From RGIG6353 sp045660745 (lineage in GTDB: Bacteria; Bacillota; Clostridia; Oscillospirales; SIG627), in NCBI GenBank assembly GCA_045660745.1, contig JAZREJ010000052.1, forward strand, positions 1 to 31,448: 31,448 nucleotides of DNA. The letters run 5' to 3'. The translations under genes and the position numbers were made by a program. The notes beneath the pieces were generated by a model, which saw only the letters and a list, made by a program, of their open reading frames with translations, had not been told where the DNA came from and made no database searches. Positions within the stretch are counted from its first letter, which is position 1. The number at the start of each line of letters is the position of its first letter. Positions 16,116-24,342 of this stretch are shown here, piece by piece.

Positions 16116-16442
16116 TTAAGTTTTCTTCTCGTGTTGGCAGATACCTATCATATCTCCCGAATTATTTTCCTTATAGTGCTTGCAAAAGCCGCAATCGTCT
16201 TCGTTTTCACATCCCGTACATTTCGGCGAAAAGTTCTTGCACGCCTGCTGTATGGCGGATACTATTCGGCGTCCGCTTACACCGAAGGTCGGCTTTTTGT
16301 GAAGATCGGGGTATATCGGAATCGGGTCTCCCGTTTCCCTCTCGTAATCCTCGTAATATCCGTAACGTATTTCAAAACGTTTTCCGTCTACCACAAGCTC
16401 CCCGAAGACGTCGCCTTCTCGAATGACATCTGTGTTATTCAT
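16116..16442 (-). CDS. Small Cys-rich hypothetical protein
   Basis: A 108-residue soluble protein, function unknown. The N-terminal half contains FEIRYGYYEDYERETGDPIP (about residues 23-42), an acidic aromatic stretch. The C-terminal half has a Cys cluster: C68, then C75-x2-C78, C84-x2-C87 and C102, a spacing that could bind zinc or an iron-sulfur cluster. There is no signal peptide or membrane segment. The start has AAGGAG about 11 bases upstream, and a promoter lies close by. It ends 17 bases before the giant surface protein starts, so both are in one operon with the Cys protein first. It could be an accessory or regulatory factor for the surface protein, but that is only inferred from position. 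Confidence 0.75.
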   Translation of the reverse strand: MNNTDVIREGDVFGELVVDGKRFEIRYGYYEDYERETGDPIPIYPDLHKKPTFGVSGRRIVSAIQQACKNFSPKCTGCENEDDCGFCKHYKENNSGDMIGICQHEKKT

Positions 16443-16472
16443 TGAAACATGGCTCCTTTTTCGTGTTGCTCA

Positions 16473-16481
16473 ATGATACCA
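16473..16481 (-). promoter_or_regulatory. Extended -10 promoter of the Cys protein / surface protein operon
   Basis: On the minus strand TGGTATCAT, with TATCAT at 16473-16478 and the TG of the extended element upstream. The -35 region is only T-rich. The predicted leader is about 24 bases. Confidence 0.5.
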
Positions 16482-16539
16482 TGAATCATTTTAAAAAAAT
16501 ACCATCCAAAAAAATTTTTTTAGATTGCAAAAAACTTTA

Positions 16540-17778
16540 TCATACAAACGATGCGAGTTCAAATCGGCTGTTAGCGCCCGTCTTATTCATAGCGTAAAAG
16601 ATAAGTGACTTTGCACTCGGAAGAGATATTCCGAGCTTCTTTGCAATTTCCGGATTTGAAAATCCGAATGCAGCCAGACGTGCCGCCTCCCTCTCTCTTA
16701 CACTAAGCGCAAGAGACACGTTCTTGTCATACACTCTGTTACGCAGAGTCACCCATCCGTACGAGAGTGTTCGCGACAATTCGCGGTACTTCAAAAAAAG
16801 CTCCTCATCCCTTCTCTTCAAAGCATCATCAAGCAGTGTGTCAAGACCTTCACGGTGCTCTGCAAGTATGGCAATAAGCTTGTCCGGCAACGCAAGGTCA
16901 AGCGTTCTTTCTATCTGACGGCGAGCAAGCTCGTCATCTCCCGAATAATGATAGCTTGTAGCACACATAAGTCTTAAATATATTTCGGGTATGACCGTTC
17001 TGTCAGCAACCACCTGTGATATCATCGGATTTACTATATAAGGAATATTTTTCATAAGTCCGAGTCCCTTGATATCCTCCACTTCAAATTCCTTGAGAGC
17101 CAAGGATTTTGCTTGGAGAAGCAGATATTTTACATAGTGCACTCTTGCCGTCGGAAGGGCATCTGCCGGAAGCGGCTCAAAATCACCCATTTTAAACCAT
17201 TCCGGATATTCCTCCGTATCGTGAAGCTCGCTGTTTATCGCGGCTATGGAAAGCTTTATCAGATCTCTGTCGATGTTATTCTTGCATGGAGCCTCACATA
17301 TGTGCTTTTTTGCCTCCTGCCACATATTGAAATCGGCTTTCCAAATAGCACAAAGTGCCAAAAGCATACCTCCGCCGAGCACTGCAAAAAATCCGGAATG
17401 CGAGGAAAGTATGTCACGCGAAATAGCGTAAACGGAATCTATGTTTCCTCTTGAGTATTCTATCTCCGCCCGAAGCAGCATCTGCGCTTCAGGATGATCG
17501 GCAAGCGCCTCAACGCTCTCTTCCGCCTTGCCGGGTGTGTGATACAGATCGCTCATTGAGATATACGGTGTCCTTCTAGGCATAGGCATGTGAAACGAGT
17601 TTACCCTTTTAACTGCCTTTGTGCGGGAATCACTTGGCTTTTGAGCATCTATCGGGATCCTCCAAGAGCCCGCCCATTTTTCTGATCCATGGATTTTTCC
17701 ATTTTTGCAAAGATACTGTACGCGTCTTTCCGTTATATTCCATTTTTCTGCTATTTCCTTAATTGTTAGATATCTCAT
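16540..17778 (-). CDS. Transcriptional regulator with excisionase/MerR-like N-terminus and LuxR-type C-terminus
   Basis: A 412-residue regulator with two DNA-binding ends. Residues 1-45 (LTIKEIAEKWNITERRVQYL, then GSWRIP) form a winged helix like the excisionase/helix-turn-helix_17 type. The middle (about 75-340) is alpha-helical with repeat-like pairs resembling tetratricopeptide repeats. Residues 358-412 are a LuxR/GerE helix-turn-helix (LSVREREAARLAAFGFSNPE, then IAKKLGIS and SAKSLIFYAMNKTGA). I see no receiver or ligand domain of a named type. The ATG has no good Shine-Dalgarno sequence; the only candidate upstream in frame is blocked by TAG. A consensus promoter at 17857-17886 and a doubled palindrome in the leader suggest autoregulation. 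It lies just upstream of the surface-protein operon, which is a plausible target, and divergent from the NSS symporter. Confidence 0.85.
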   Translation of the reverse strand: MRYLTIKEIAEKWNITERRVQYLCKNGKIHGSEKWAGSWRIPIDAQKPSDSRTKAVKRVNSFHMPMPRRTPYISMSDLYHTPGKAEESVEALADHPEAQMLLRAEIEYSRGNIDSVYAISRDILSSHSGFFAVLGGGMLLALCAIWKADFNMWQEAKKHICEAPCKNNIDRDLIKLSIAAINSELHDTEEYPEWFKMGDFEPLPADALPTARVHYVKYLLLQAKSLALKEFEVEDIKGLGLMKNIPYIVNPMISQVVADRTVIPEIYLRLMCATSYHYSGDDELARRQIERTLDLALPDKLIAILAEHREGLDTLLDDALKRRDEELFLKYRELSRTLSYGWVTLRNRVYDKNVSLALSVREREAARLAAFGFSNPEIAKKLGISLPSAKSLIFYAMNKTGANSRFELASFV

Positions 17779-17790
17779 ACGCTACATTTT

Positions 17791-17849
17791 ATTCGTTTTG
17801 ACGAATAATACTATCCTTTTTCTAATCGTTCGTTTCGACGAATGATACC
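17791..17849 (-). promoter_or_regulatory. Two imperfect copies of a palindromic element in the regulator leader
   Basis: Two 22-base direct repeats, 17791-17812 and 17828-17849, agree at 18 positions, and all four differences are transitions. Each contains the inverted repeat ATTCGT-N4-ACGAA(T/C). They start 37 bases apart, downstream of the predicted transcription start, so they may be repressor operators or RNA stem-loops. Confidence 0.6.
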
Positions 17850-17856
17850 GCAAACT

Positions 17857-17886
17857 ATTATACCTCAAAACTATATTTTTTGTCAA
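17857..17886 (-). promoter_or_regulatory. Promoter of the dual-HTH regulator
   Basis: On the minus strand TTGACA (17881-17886), 18 bases, TATAAT (17857-17862), both boxes perfect. Confidence 0.8.
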
Positions 17887-17993
17887 TAGTTTTTACGAGA
17901 ACGGCATTTTTTTCGTGCGAACGGGTATACTACAGTATTTTATATTGACACATACATTGTTTTTACAACATTTTACATATGTTCAAAAAACAA

Positions 17994-18022
17994 TTGACAT
18001 ATTTCGAGGCTTGTGTTAAAAT
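17994..18022 (+). promoter_or_regulatory. Promoter of the NSS symporter
   Basis: TTGACA (17994-17999), 17 bases, TAAAAT (18017-18022) with an upstream TG, giving an extended -10. AAGGAG lies 8-9 bases before the start codon at 18055. Confidence 0.8.
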
Positions 18023-18054
18023 ATTATTAACAATTTTAAAAAGGAGCAAAAATC

Positions 18055-19446
18055 ATGAGAGACAGACTCGGAAGTCGTATTGGCTTCATACTTCTCAGTG
18101 CCGGATGTGCAATTGGTTGCGGAAACGTTTGGAAGTTTCCTTGGCTTACGGGTGCAAACGGCGGCGGAGCCTTCGTTGTGCTCTATCTTATATTCCTTGT
18201 AATACTCGGAATACCCGTAATGGTTTCTGAATTTGCGCTCGGACGCGCAAGTCAGCAAAGTCCTGTCAAGCTTTATCAAAAGCTTGAAAAGCCCGGACAG
18301 AAATGGCACATTCACGGCTATGTTTCACTTATCGCAAACTTCCTTCTTATGATGTTCTACACATCCGTTACAGGTTGGATACTCTACTATTTCGTATCCT
18401 TCGTAAAGGGTGACATGACAGGCATCAGCGCCGAAGAATCGGGTGCACTTTTCGGCAACATGCTCTCCGACCCTGCTATTATGGTCGGCTTTATGGCAAT
18501 CGTTGTTGTACTCGGATTTCTCACTCTTTCATTTGGCGTACAGAAGGGTCTTGAGAGAATCACCAAATGGATGATGCTCGCACTTTTATTACTTATTATT
18601 ATACTTGCAGTTTACTGCTGCACACTCCCCAATGCAGGTAAAGGACTTTCCTTCTACCTCAAGCCCGACTTTACAAAGATTACAGGCTCAACCGTTGTTG
18701 CCGCTATGAATCAGGCATTCTTCACACTAAGCCTCGGTATCGGCTCCATGGCAATATTCGGAAGCTACCTCAACAAGGATCGCTCGCTTCTCGGTGAATC
18801 TGTAAACATCATCGCACTGGACACCTTCGTTGCTATCTTTGCGGGTCTTATCATATTCCCCGCATGTGCCTCCAACGGTGTTGACGTAGGTGCAGGTCCG
18901 GGTCTTCTCTTCCAGTCCATGGCGGGAGTATTCAACAACATGGTGGGCGGTCAGCTTTGGGGTTCACTCTTCTTCCTCTTTATGACGTTTGCCGCAATGT
19001 CCACCATCATTGCAGTTTTCGAGAATATACTCGCTTGCATTATGGAGATTACAGGTTGGTCAAGAATCAAGACCTGTATCATCGGCGGTGTTGCAGTATT
19101 CGTACTTTCTGTTCCCTGTGCGCTCGGATTTAACGAGTGGTCGGGATTCGTTCCCTTCGCATCAGGTTCCGGCTTCCTTGACCTTTGGGACTTCTTCGTT
19201 TCCTACGTTGCACTTCCCCTCGGTTCACTTTGCTACGTTATCTTCGTTACCACCAAGAAGGGTTGGGGCTTTGATAACTTCCTTGCAGAAGCAAATGCAG
19301 GTAAGGGCTTAAAGCTCGGACGTTGGATTTACCCCTACATGAAGTACGTACTCCCCATTATAATCATTGCTCTCTTCATTATCGGTATCGCAACCTTCCC
19401 ATTCGCTGACAACTTCACCATTTGGGATTGGATCAAATCACTTTAA
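18055..19446 (+). CDS. Neurotransmitter:sodium symporter (NSS) family transporter
   Basis: Sodium-coupled secondary transporter of the NSS family, whose bacterial members import amino acids. The N-terminal signature GNVWKFPWLTGANGGGAFV (about residues 23-41), with the unwound helix 1 that binds Na+ and substrate, is intact. Later conserved parts include NQAFFTLSLGIGSM (about 221-234) in helix 6 and a C-terminal hydrophobic helix. The length of 463 residues and the number of hydrophobic stretches fit an 11- to 12-helix bacterial NSS protein. It has its own strong promoter and terminator, so it is a single-gene unit. It is divergent from the dual-HTH regulator, which may control it. The substrate is not readable; a hydrophobic or aromatic amino acid is a common choice for this family. 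Confidence 0.93.
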   Translation: MRDRLGSRIGFILLSAGCAIGCGNVWKFPWLTGANGGGAFVVLYLIFLVILGIPVMVSEFALGRASQQSPVKLYQKLEKPGQKWHIHGYVSLIANFLLMMFYTSVTGWILYYFVSFVKGDMTGISAEESGALFGNMLSDPAIMVGFMAIVVVLGFLTLSFGVQKGLERITKWMMLALLLLIIILAVYCCTLPNAGKGLSFYLKPDFTKITGSTVVAAMNQAFFTLSLGIGSMAIFGSYLNKDRSLLGESVNIIALDTFVAIFAGLIIFPACASNGVDVGAGPGLLFQSMAGVFNNMVGGQLWGSLFFLFMTFAAMSTIIAVFENILACIMEITGWSRIKTCIIGGVAVFVLSVPCALGFNEWSGFVPFASGSGFLDLWDFFVSYVALPLGSLCYVIFVTTKKGWGFDNFLAEANAGKGLKLGRWIYPYMKYVLPIIIIALFIIGIATFPFADNFTIWDWIKSL

Positions 19447-19466
19447 TGACAGTATATATTGACATA

Positions 19467-19507
19467 CAAAAGGCACAAACCGAGTTTTCGGTTTGTGCTT
19501 TTTGTCA
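19467..19507 (+). terminator. Terminator after the NSS symporter
   Basis: An 11-bp perfect stem GCACAAACCGA / TCGGTTTGTGC with loop GTTT, extended outward by A/T pairs (AAAAG and CTTTTT). Confidence 0.9.
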
Positions 19508-19534
19508 TTTTTTCACCTGATGAAAAAACACCTC

Positions 19535-19563
19535 TTGACAAGTGTATTGTATTATTGTATAAT
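19535..19563 (+). promoter_or_regulatory. Consensus promoter of the citrate-to-2-oxoglutarate operon
   Basis: TTGACA (19535-19540), exactly 17 bases, TATAAT (19558-19563). Both boxes are perfect. The 40-base leader ends with AGGAGGT (19588-19594) before the ATG at 19603. Confidence 0.88.
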
Positions 19564-19573
19564 TGTATACAAT
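19562..19573. promoter_or_regulatory. Palindromic operator candidate over the start site
   Basis: ATTGTATACAAT is a perfect 12-base palindrome that begins in the last two bases of the -10 box and covers the predicted transcription start. Two more ATTGTA units lie just upstream in the spacer. The position fits a repressor site. Confidence 0.5.
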
Positions 19574-19602
19574 CTCAAACAATCTGCAGGAGGTAGATCA
19601 AA

Positions 19603-20967
19603 ATGGTAGAATTATCACCGAAAACAAACCTACTTGAACAAAACGCCTACAAGTATTCTTTACAGGATGTAAAGAATCCCAACCTTTGGCGTGACATATA
19701 CAACTACGATGACGTTCCAAAGGTTGCATTCAACCACCGACGCGTACCCATCGGAATGCCGGAGAACATCTGGATGACAGATACCTCCTTCCGTGACGGT
19801 ATGCAATCACAGGCTCCCTACACCCCCGAACAAATAGTACGCCTTTACAAGCTCATGTCAAGACTTGGAGGACCCAAGGGTCTTATCCGTCAGACTGAGT
19901 TCTTCGTATACAGTGCTCAGGACAGACGCGCTATTGAAAAGTGCCGTGAGACGGGACTTGAATTTCCGGAGATAACAACATGGATAAGAGCAAGCCTCAA
20001 TGACTTCAAGCTTATAAAGGACCTTGGTATCCGTGAGACGGGAATACTTGTTTCCTGCTCGGACTATCACATCTTCAAAAAGCTTGGTATGACGAGAGGT
20101 CAGGCGGTAGAGCATTATAAGAAGACTATTTCCGCAGCTCTTGAAATGGGCATTCATCCCCGCTGTCACTTTGAAGATATAACTCGTGCCGATTTCTACG
20201 GATTTGTTATTCCGTTTGTTAATGAGCTTCAGAAAATGTCGGTGGAAGCAGGTATCCCGATAAAGATTCGCGCCTGCGACACCATGGGATACGGCATTCC
20301 CTTCTCGGAGGTCGCACTTCCCCGAAGCGTACCGGGTATCATATACGGTATCCAGCACTACGCCAATGTCCCCTCTGAAATGATCGAGTGGCACGGACAC
20401 AACGATTTCTACAAGGGCGTTGCAAACGCTACCTGCGCATGGCTTTACGGTGCGTCCAGTGTCAACTGCTCCATGCTCGGTATCGGTGAGCGTACAGGCA
20501 ACGTACCGCTTGAAGCGATGGTTATGGAATACGCCTCTCTCAGAGGAACGCTCGACGGCATGGATCCCACCGCTATTACCGAAATTGCCGAATTCTTTGA
20601 AAAGAACATCGGATACAAGATCGACCCCAAAACCCCCTTCGTAGGTGCAGACTTCAACTCTACCCGTGCGGGCATTCATGCCGACGGTCTTATGAAGGAT
20701 GAGGAGATATACAACATCTTTAATACCGCAAAGATACTCAACCGCCCCGCACAGGTAGTTATCAGCAACACCTCAGGTGCGGCAGGCATTGCATATTGGA
20801 TAAACGCTCACTACCGTCTCACAGGTGAGAATGCTGTTTCCAAGAAGGATGACATCGTTATCAAAATGAAGGAATGGGTAGATTCACAGTACGTCGGCGG
20901 ACGTCAGACGGTTATGAGTACAGAGGAGCTTGAAAGCTTCGTTATGAAATACAGAGAGGAAAACTGA
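19603..20967 (+). CDS. Re-citrate synthase (isopropylmalate/homocitrate synthase-type)
   Basis: Makes citrate from oxaloacetate and acetyl-CoA with Re-face stereochemistry, the oxygen-sensitive enzyme described in Clostridium kluyveri and other anaerobes. It is unrelated to normal (Si) citrate synthase and belongs to the isopropylmalate/homocitrate synthase family. Visible motifs are the metal and substrate site TDTSFRDGMQ (residues 59-68), RCHFEDITRAD (about 187-197), HGHNDFYKG (264-272) with metal-binding His residues, and GIGERTGNVPLE. The N-terminal KTNLLEQ and the DVPKVAFNHR block match the Re-citrate group as I remember it. Its length of 454 residues suits this group and is shorter than most isopropylmalate synthases, without their leucine-sensing C-terminal domain. 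Aconitase starts two bases after its stop and isocitrate dehydrogenase follows, which strongly supports citrate as the product. Confidence 0.87.
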   Translation: MVELSPKTNLLEQNAYKYSLQDVKNPNLWRDIYNYDDVPKVAFNHRRVPIGMPENIWMTDTSFRDGMQSQAPYTPEQIVRLYKLMSRLGGPKGLIRQTEFFVYSAQDRRAIEKCRETGLEFPEITTWIRASLNDFKLIKDLGIRETGILVSCSDYHIFKKLGMTRGQAVEHYKKTISAALEMGIHPRCHFEDITRADFYGFVIPFVNELQKMSVEAGIPIKIRACDTMGYGIPFSEVALPRSVPGIIYGIQHYANVPSEMIEWHGHNDFYKGVANATCAWLYGASSVNCSMLGIGERTGNVPLEAMVMEYASLRGTLDGMDPTAITEIAEFFEKNIGYKIDPKTPFVGADFNSTRAGIHADGLMKDEEIYNIFNTAKILNRPAQVVISNTSGAAGIAYWINAHYRLTGENAVSKKDDIVIKMKEWVDSQYVGGRQTVMSTEELESFVMKYREEN

Positions 20968-20968
20968 T

Positions 20969-22897
20969 ATGGGACTTACGATTGCACAAAAGATAATCAA
21001 GGCGCATCTTGTTGAAGGCGAGATGATCGCGGGGCAGGAAATAGCGCTGAAGATAGACCAGACACTTACACAGGATGCCACAGGTACAATGGCGTACCTT
21101 GAGTTTGAATCAATCGGTATTCCGAGAGTTCGCACCGAGCTTTCGGTTGCATATATCGACCACAACACACTTCAGTCGGGCTTTGAAAATGCCGACGACC
21201 ACATCTACATTCAGTCTGCCGCAAAGAAGTACGGACTCCGCTTCTCACGTCCCGGTAACGGAATCTGCCATCAAGTACATCTTGAAAGATTCGGCAAGCC
21301 GGGTAAAACTCTTATCGGCTCGGACAGCCATACCCCCACAGGCGGCGGTATCGGTATGCTTGCAATGGGCGCGGGAGGTATGGACGTTGCAGTTGCAATG
21401 GGCGGCGGTGCTTACTACATCACCATGCCCAAGATGATAAAGGTCAATCTTACAGGTGCACTCCGTCCCTGGGTAAGTGCCAAGGATATCAGCCTTGAAA
21501 TTCTCCGCATACTCTCGGTAAAGGGAGGCGTTGGCTCCATCATTGAATGGGGAGGCGAAGGTATCAAGACCCTCACTGTTCCCCAACGTGCCACTATCAC
21601 CAACATGGGCACCGAGCTTGGCGCGACAACCTCTATCTTCCCCTCTGATGAAATTACAAAGGCATTCCTTGAAGCACAAGGCAGAGGTGAAGATTTCGTC
21701 CCCCTTGCAAGCGACGAGGATGCAGTTTACGACAGAATAATCGATATCAACCTATCTGAGCTCAAGCCTCTCCTTGCTTGTCCTCACAGTCCAGACAACA
21801 TAAAGACTGCCGAGGAGCTTTCTGACATCAAGGTTGATCAAGTTTGTATCGGATCTTGCACCAACTCTTCTCTTGCAGACCTTTTGAAGGTTGCGGCAAT
21901 TCTTAAGGGAAAGACCATTCACGAATCTGTGAGCTTATCTGTTTCCCCCGGCTCCAAGCAGGTTCTTTCCATGCTTGCTGACTGCGGTGCGCTCTCGGAT
22001 ATATTGGCATCGGGAGCACGAGTTCTTGAATGTGCTTGCGGTCCCTGCATCGGTATGGGCTTCTCCCCCAATTCGGCCGGCGTTTCCCTTCGTACCTTCA
22101 ACCGTAACTTTGAAGGCAGAAGCGGCACCAAGGACGGACAGGTGTACCTTGTTTCTCCCGAGGTTGCGGCAGCCTCCGCACTTACAGGCTACATAACAGA
22201 CCCAAGAACACTCGGCGACTGCCCCGAAATCGAGCTTCCCGAAAAATTTAAGATAAACGACTCTGCAATCGTTCTTCCCGCAGACGTTGAACAGGCAAAG
22301 GACCTCGAAGTTAAGCGCGGTCCCAACATCAAGCCCTTCCCCGAAGCATGTCCTCTTGAAGACAAGGTTGAGGCAAAGCTCACCCTCAAGGTTGGCGACA
22401 ACATCACTACCGACCACATCATGCCCGCTGGTGCAAAGATACTTCCCTACCGTTCCAACATTCCCTATCTCTCCAAGTTCTGCTTCGGCGTATGCGATGA
22501 GACCTTCCCCGAAAGAGCAAAGGAAGCAGGCTCTACGATAATCGTAGGCGGTATCAACTACGGACAGGGCTCCTCCCGCGAGCACGCAGCGCTCGTTCCG
22601 CTTTATCTCGGTGTACGCGCTGTTGTTGCACAGAGCTTTGCAAGAATCCATGCGGCAAACCTTATCAATGCGGGCATCATCCCTCTCACCTTCGAGAATG
22701 CAGACGACTACAACAAGGTTGAACAGGGAGACTCGCTTGAGCTTGTTGGAATCTATGAAGGACTTAAGTCAGGAAAGATGACACTTGTTGACAAGACAAA
22801 GAAGCTTGAGATACCCTGTATCGGAATCTTCTCCGAACGTCAGCAGAAGATACTTCTCGCAGGCGGACTTCTCAAATATACAAAAGGAGACAACTGA
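20969..22897 (+). CDS. Aconitate hydratase
   Basis: Isomerises citrate to isocitrate through aconitate with a [4Fe-4S] cluster in the cytosol. The 642-residue length fits the shorter aconitases found in many anaerobes, not the 850-900-residue enzymes. The cluster ligands are C297 in GSCTNS, and C357 and C360 in CACGPC. Substrate-site parts include GSDSHTPTGGGIG (117-129), DHIMPAG, and GGINYGQGSSREHAAL in the C-terminal swivel domain. The ATG is one base after the previous stop, behind AGAGGA, and the next gene begins two bases after its own stop, so the three genes are tightly coupled. Confidence 0.95.
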   Translation: MGLTIAQKIIKAHLVEGEMIAGQEIALKIDQTLTQDATGTMAYLEFESIGIPRVRTELSVAYIDHNTLQSGFENADDHIYIQSAAKKYGLRFSRPGNGICHQVHLERFGKPGKTLIGSDSHTPTGGGIGMLAMGAGGMDVAVAMGGGAYYITMPKMIKVNLTGALRPWVSAKDISLEILRILSVKGGVGSIIEWGGEGIKTLTVPQRATITNMGTELGATTSIFPSDEITKAFLEAQGRGEDFVPLASDEDAVYDRIIDINLSELKPLLACPHSPDNIKTAEELSDIKVDQVCIGSCTNSSLADLLKVAAILKGKTIHESVSLSVSPGSKQVLSMLADCGALSDILASGARVLECACGPCIGMGFSPNSAGVSLRTFNRNFEGRSGTKDGQVYLVSPEVAAASALTGYITDPRTLGDCPEIELPEKFKINDSAIVLPADVEQAKDLEVKRGPNIKPFPEACPLEDKVEAKLTLKVGDNITTDHIMPAGAKILPYRSNIPYLSKFCFGVCDETFPERAKEAGSTIIVGGINYGQGSSREHAALVPLYLGVRAVVAQSFARIHAANLINAGIIPLTFENADDYNKVEQGDSLELVGIYEGLKSGKMTLVDKTKKLEIPCIGIFSERQQKILLAGGLLKYTKGDN

Positions 22898-22899
22898 TA

Positions 22900-24105
22900 A
22901 TGGAAAAAATAAAAATGACAACTCCGCTAGTTGAGATGGACGGAGACGAAATGACAAGAATACTTTGGAAGATGATAAAGGACGAGCTTATTCTTCCTTT
23001 CGTTGACCTGAAGACTGAGTACTATGACCTCGGACTCCCCGAACGTGAAAAGACAAAGGACGCTGTAACTCATGCGGCGGCTGAAGCCAACAAGAAGTAC
23101 GGCGTTGCTGTAAAGTGTGCTACCATCAGCCCCAACAAGCAGAGAGTTGAGGAATACAATCTTACCGAGATGTGGAAGAGCCCCAACGGAACCATTCGTG
23201 CGGCTCTCGACGGAACGGTTTTCCGCGCTCCAATTATCATTAACTCCATAAAGCCTGTTGTAAAGAATTGGAAGAAGCCCATCACTATTGCCCGTCACGC
23301 TTACGGCGACGTTTACAAAGCAACTGAGTTTCGTGTGCCTGAGGGAAAAGCTGAGCTTGTATTCACCGCAAAGGACGGAAGTGAAATGCGAGAGACCGTT
23401 TACGATTTCGAGTGTGGCGGTGTACTTCAAGCACAGTACAACAAGGACTCCTCCATCCGCTCATTTGCTCACTCCTGCTTCAAGTACGCCCTTGACACCA
23501 AGCAGGACCTTTGGTTCTCAACAAAGGACACCATTTCCAAAAAGTATGACCAGACCTTCAAGCTTATTTTTGAAGAGATCTATGAAAAAGATTACAAGGC
23601 TGCATTTGAAGAAGCGGGAATCGAATATTTCTACACTCTCATTGACGATGCTGTTGCGCGCGTTATCCGAAGCGAGGGTGGTTACATCTGGGCGTGCAAA
23701 AACTATGACGGTGACGTTATGAGCGACATGGTTTCAACCGCATTCGGCTCACTTGCAATGATGACCTCGGTACTCGTTTCTCCCGACGGAAAGTACGAGT
23801 ACGAGGCGGCTCATGGAACTGTTACCCGTCACTACTACCGTTATCTCAAGGGAGAGGAGACCTCCACCAACCCCATGGCGACCATTTTCGCATGGACAGG
23901 CGCTCTCGCAAAGCGCGGCGAACTTGACGGGCTCAACGCTCTCGTTGACTTCGCAAAGAAGCTTGAGGCGGCATGCATCAAGACTCTTGACGACGGCATC
24001 ATGACAAAGGACCTTTCGGGACTTGTTTCCAAGGGGGTTAAGGTTAAATCCGTTAATTCTTCCGAATTTATCAAGGCTATCCGAGCAAACCTCGAAGCTA
24101 TGTGA
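22900..24105 (+). CDS. icd: NADP-dependent isocitrate dehydrogenase, type II (eukaryote-like)
   Basis: Oxidises isocitrate to 2-oxoglutarate and makes NADPH. It is of the homodimeric type II group, which includes human IDH1 and Thermotoga enzymes, and not the E. coli type. Substrate residues lie in SPNGTIR (94-100), FRAP (R109) and ARHAYGD (R132), and these positions equal the human IDH1 numbers. The NADP loop reads AAHGTVTRHYYRYLKGEETS, followed by NPMATIFAW. The 401-residue length is normal. It starts two bases after the aconitase stop and ends with a strong terminator. With its two partners it supplies 2-oxoglutarate for glutamate synthesis. The operon has no other TCA genes, which fits a horseshoe-type pathway in an anaerobe. 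Confidence 0.96.
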   Translation: MEKIKMTTPLVEMDGDEMTRILWKMIKDELILPFVDLKTEYYDLGLPEREKTKDAVTHAAAEANKKYGVAVKCATISPNKQRVEEYNLTEMWKSPNGTIRAALDGTVFRAPIIINSIKPVVKNWKKPITIARHAYGDVYKATEFRVPEGKAELVFTAKDGSEMRETVYDFECGGVLQAQYNKDSSIRSFAHSCFKYALDTKQDLWFSTKDTISKKYDQTFKLIFEEIYEKDYKAAFEEAGIEYFYTLIDDAVARVIRSEGGYIWACKNYDGDVMSDMVSTAFGSLAMMTSVLVSPDGKYEYEAAHGTVTRHYYRYLKGEETSTNPMATIFAWTGALAKRGELDGLNALVDFAKKLEAACIKTLDDGIMTKDLSGLVSKGVKVKSVNSSEFIKAIRANLEAM

Positions 24106-24112
24106 GTTTTTT

Positions 24113-24153
24113 AATGGGAGGGACTTTTTAGGAAAAAGTCCCTCCCATTTTAC
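24113..24153 (+). terminator. Strong terminator after isocitrate dehydrogenase
   Basis: A 17-bp perfect stem (arms 24113-24129 and 24133-24149; core GGGAGGGACTTT) with a 3-base loop AGG, then TTTTA. Confidence 0.92.
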
Positions 24154-24160
24154 CCCTCTT

Positions 24161-24190
24161 CAAAAACTTTTAGTAAAGAAAAAGTTTTTG
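24161..24190. repeat. AT-rich inverted repeat in intergenic region
   Basis: CAAAAACTTTT / AAAAGTTTTTG (11 bp) with an 8-base loop, 11 bases after the terminator. The rest of 24191-24342 is AT-rich with short purine runs and no gene I can support. Confidence 0.5.
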
Positions 24191-24342
24191 TATGATGACA
24201 GCAGATGGAATAGGTTTTTAGCTTTTTGTTTAGGAGAAATTTGAAAAAAGTTTCCTTAACGAGCTTCAAAAGCTTTCATAAAAGAAAGGTTGCTATTTCG
24301 ACAACAGAAAAAACGTAAGGCTTTTGCATAATCTAACGGCAT

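Noticed and set aside
19858..20679. Minus-strand 273-codon open frame
   Set aside because: Antisense shadow of Re-citrate synthase with no start signals or family features.
21935..22651. Minus-strand 238-codon open frame
   Set aside because: Antisense shadow of aconitase.
24161..24342. REP element or small RNA after the isocitrate dehydrogenase terminator
   Set aside because: Only AT-rich weak stems and no promoter; kept as a simple inverted repeat.
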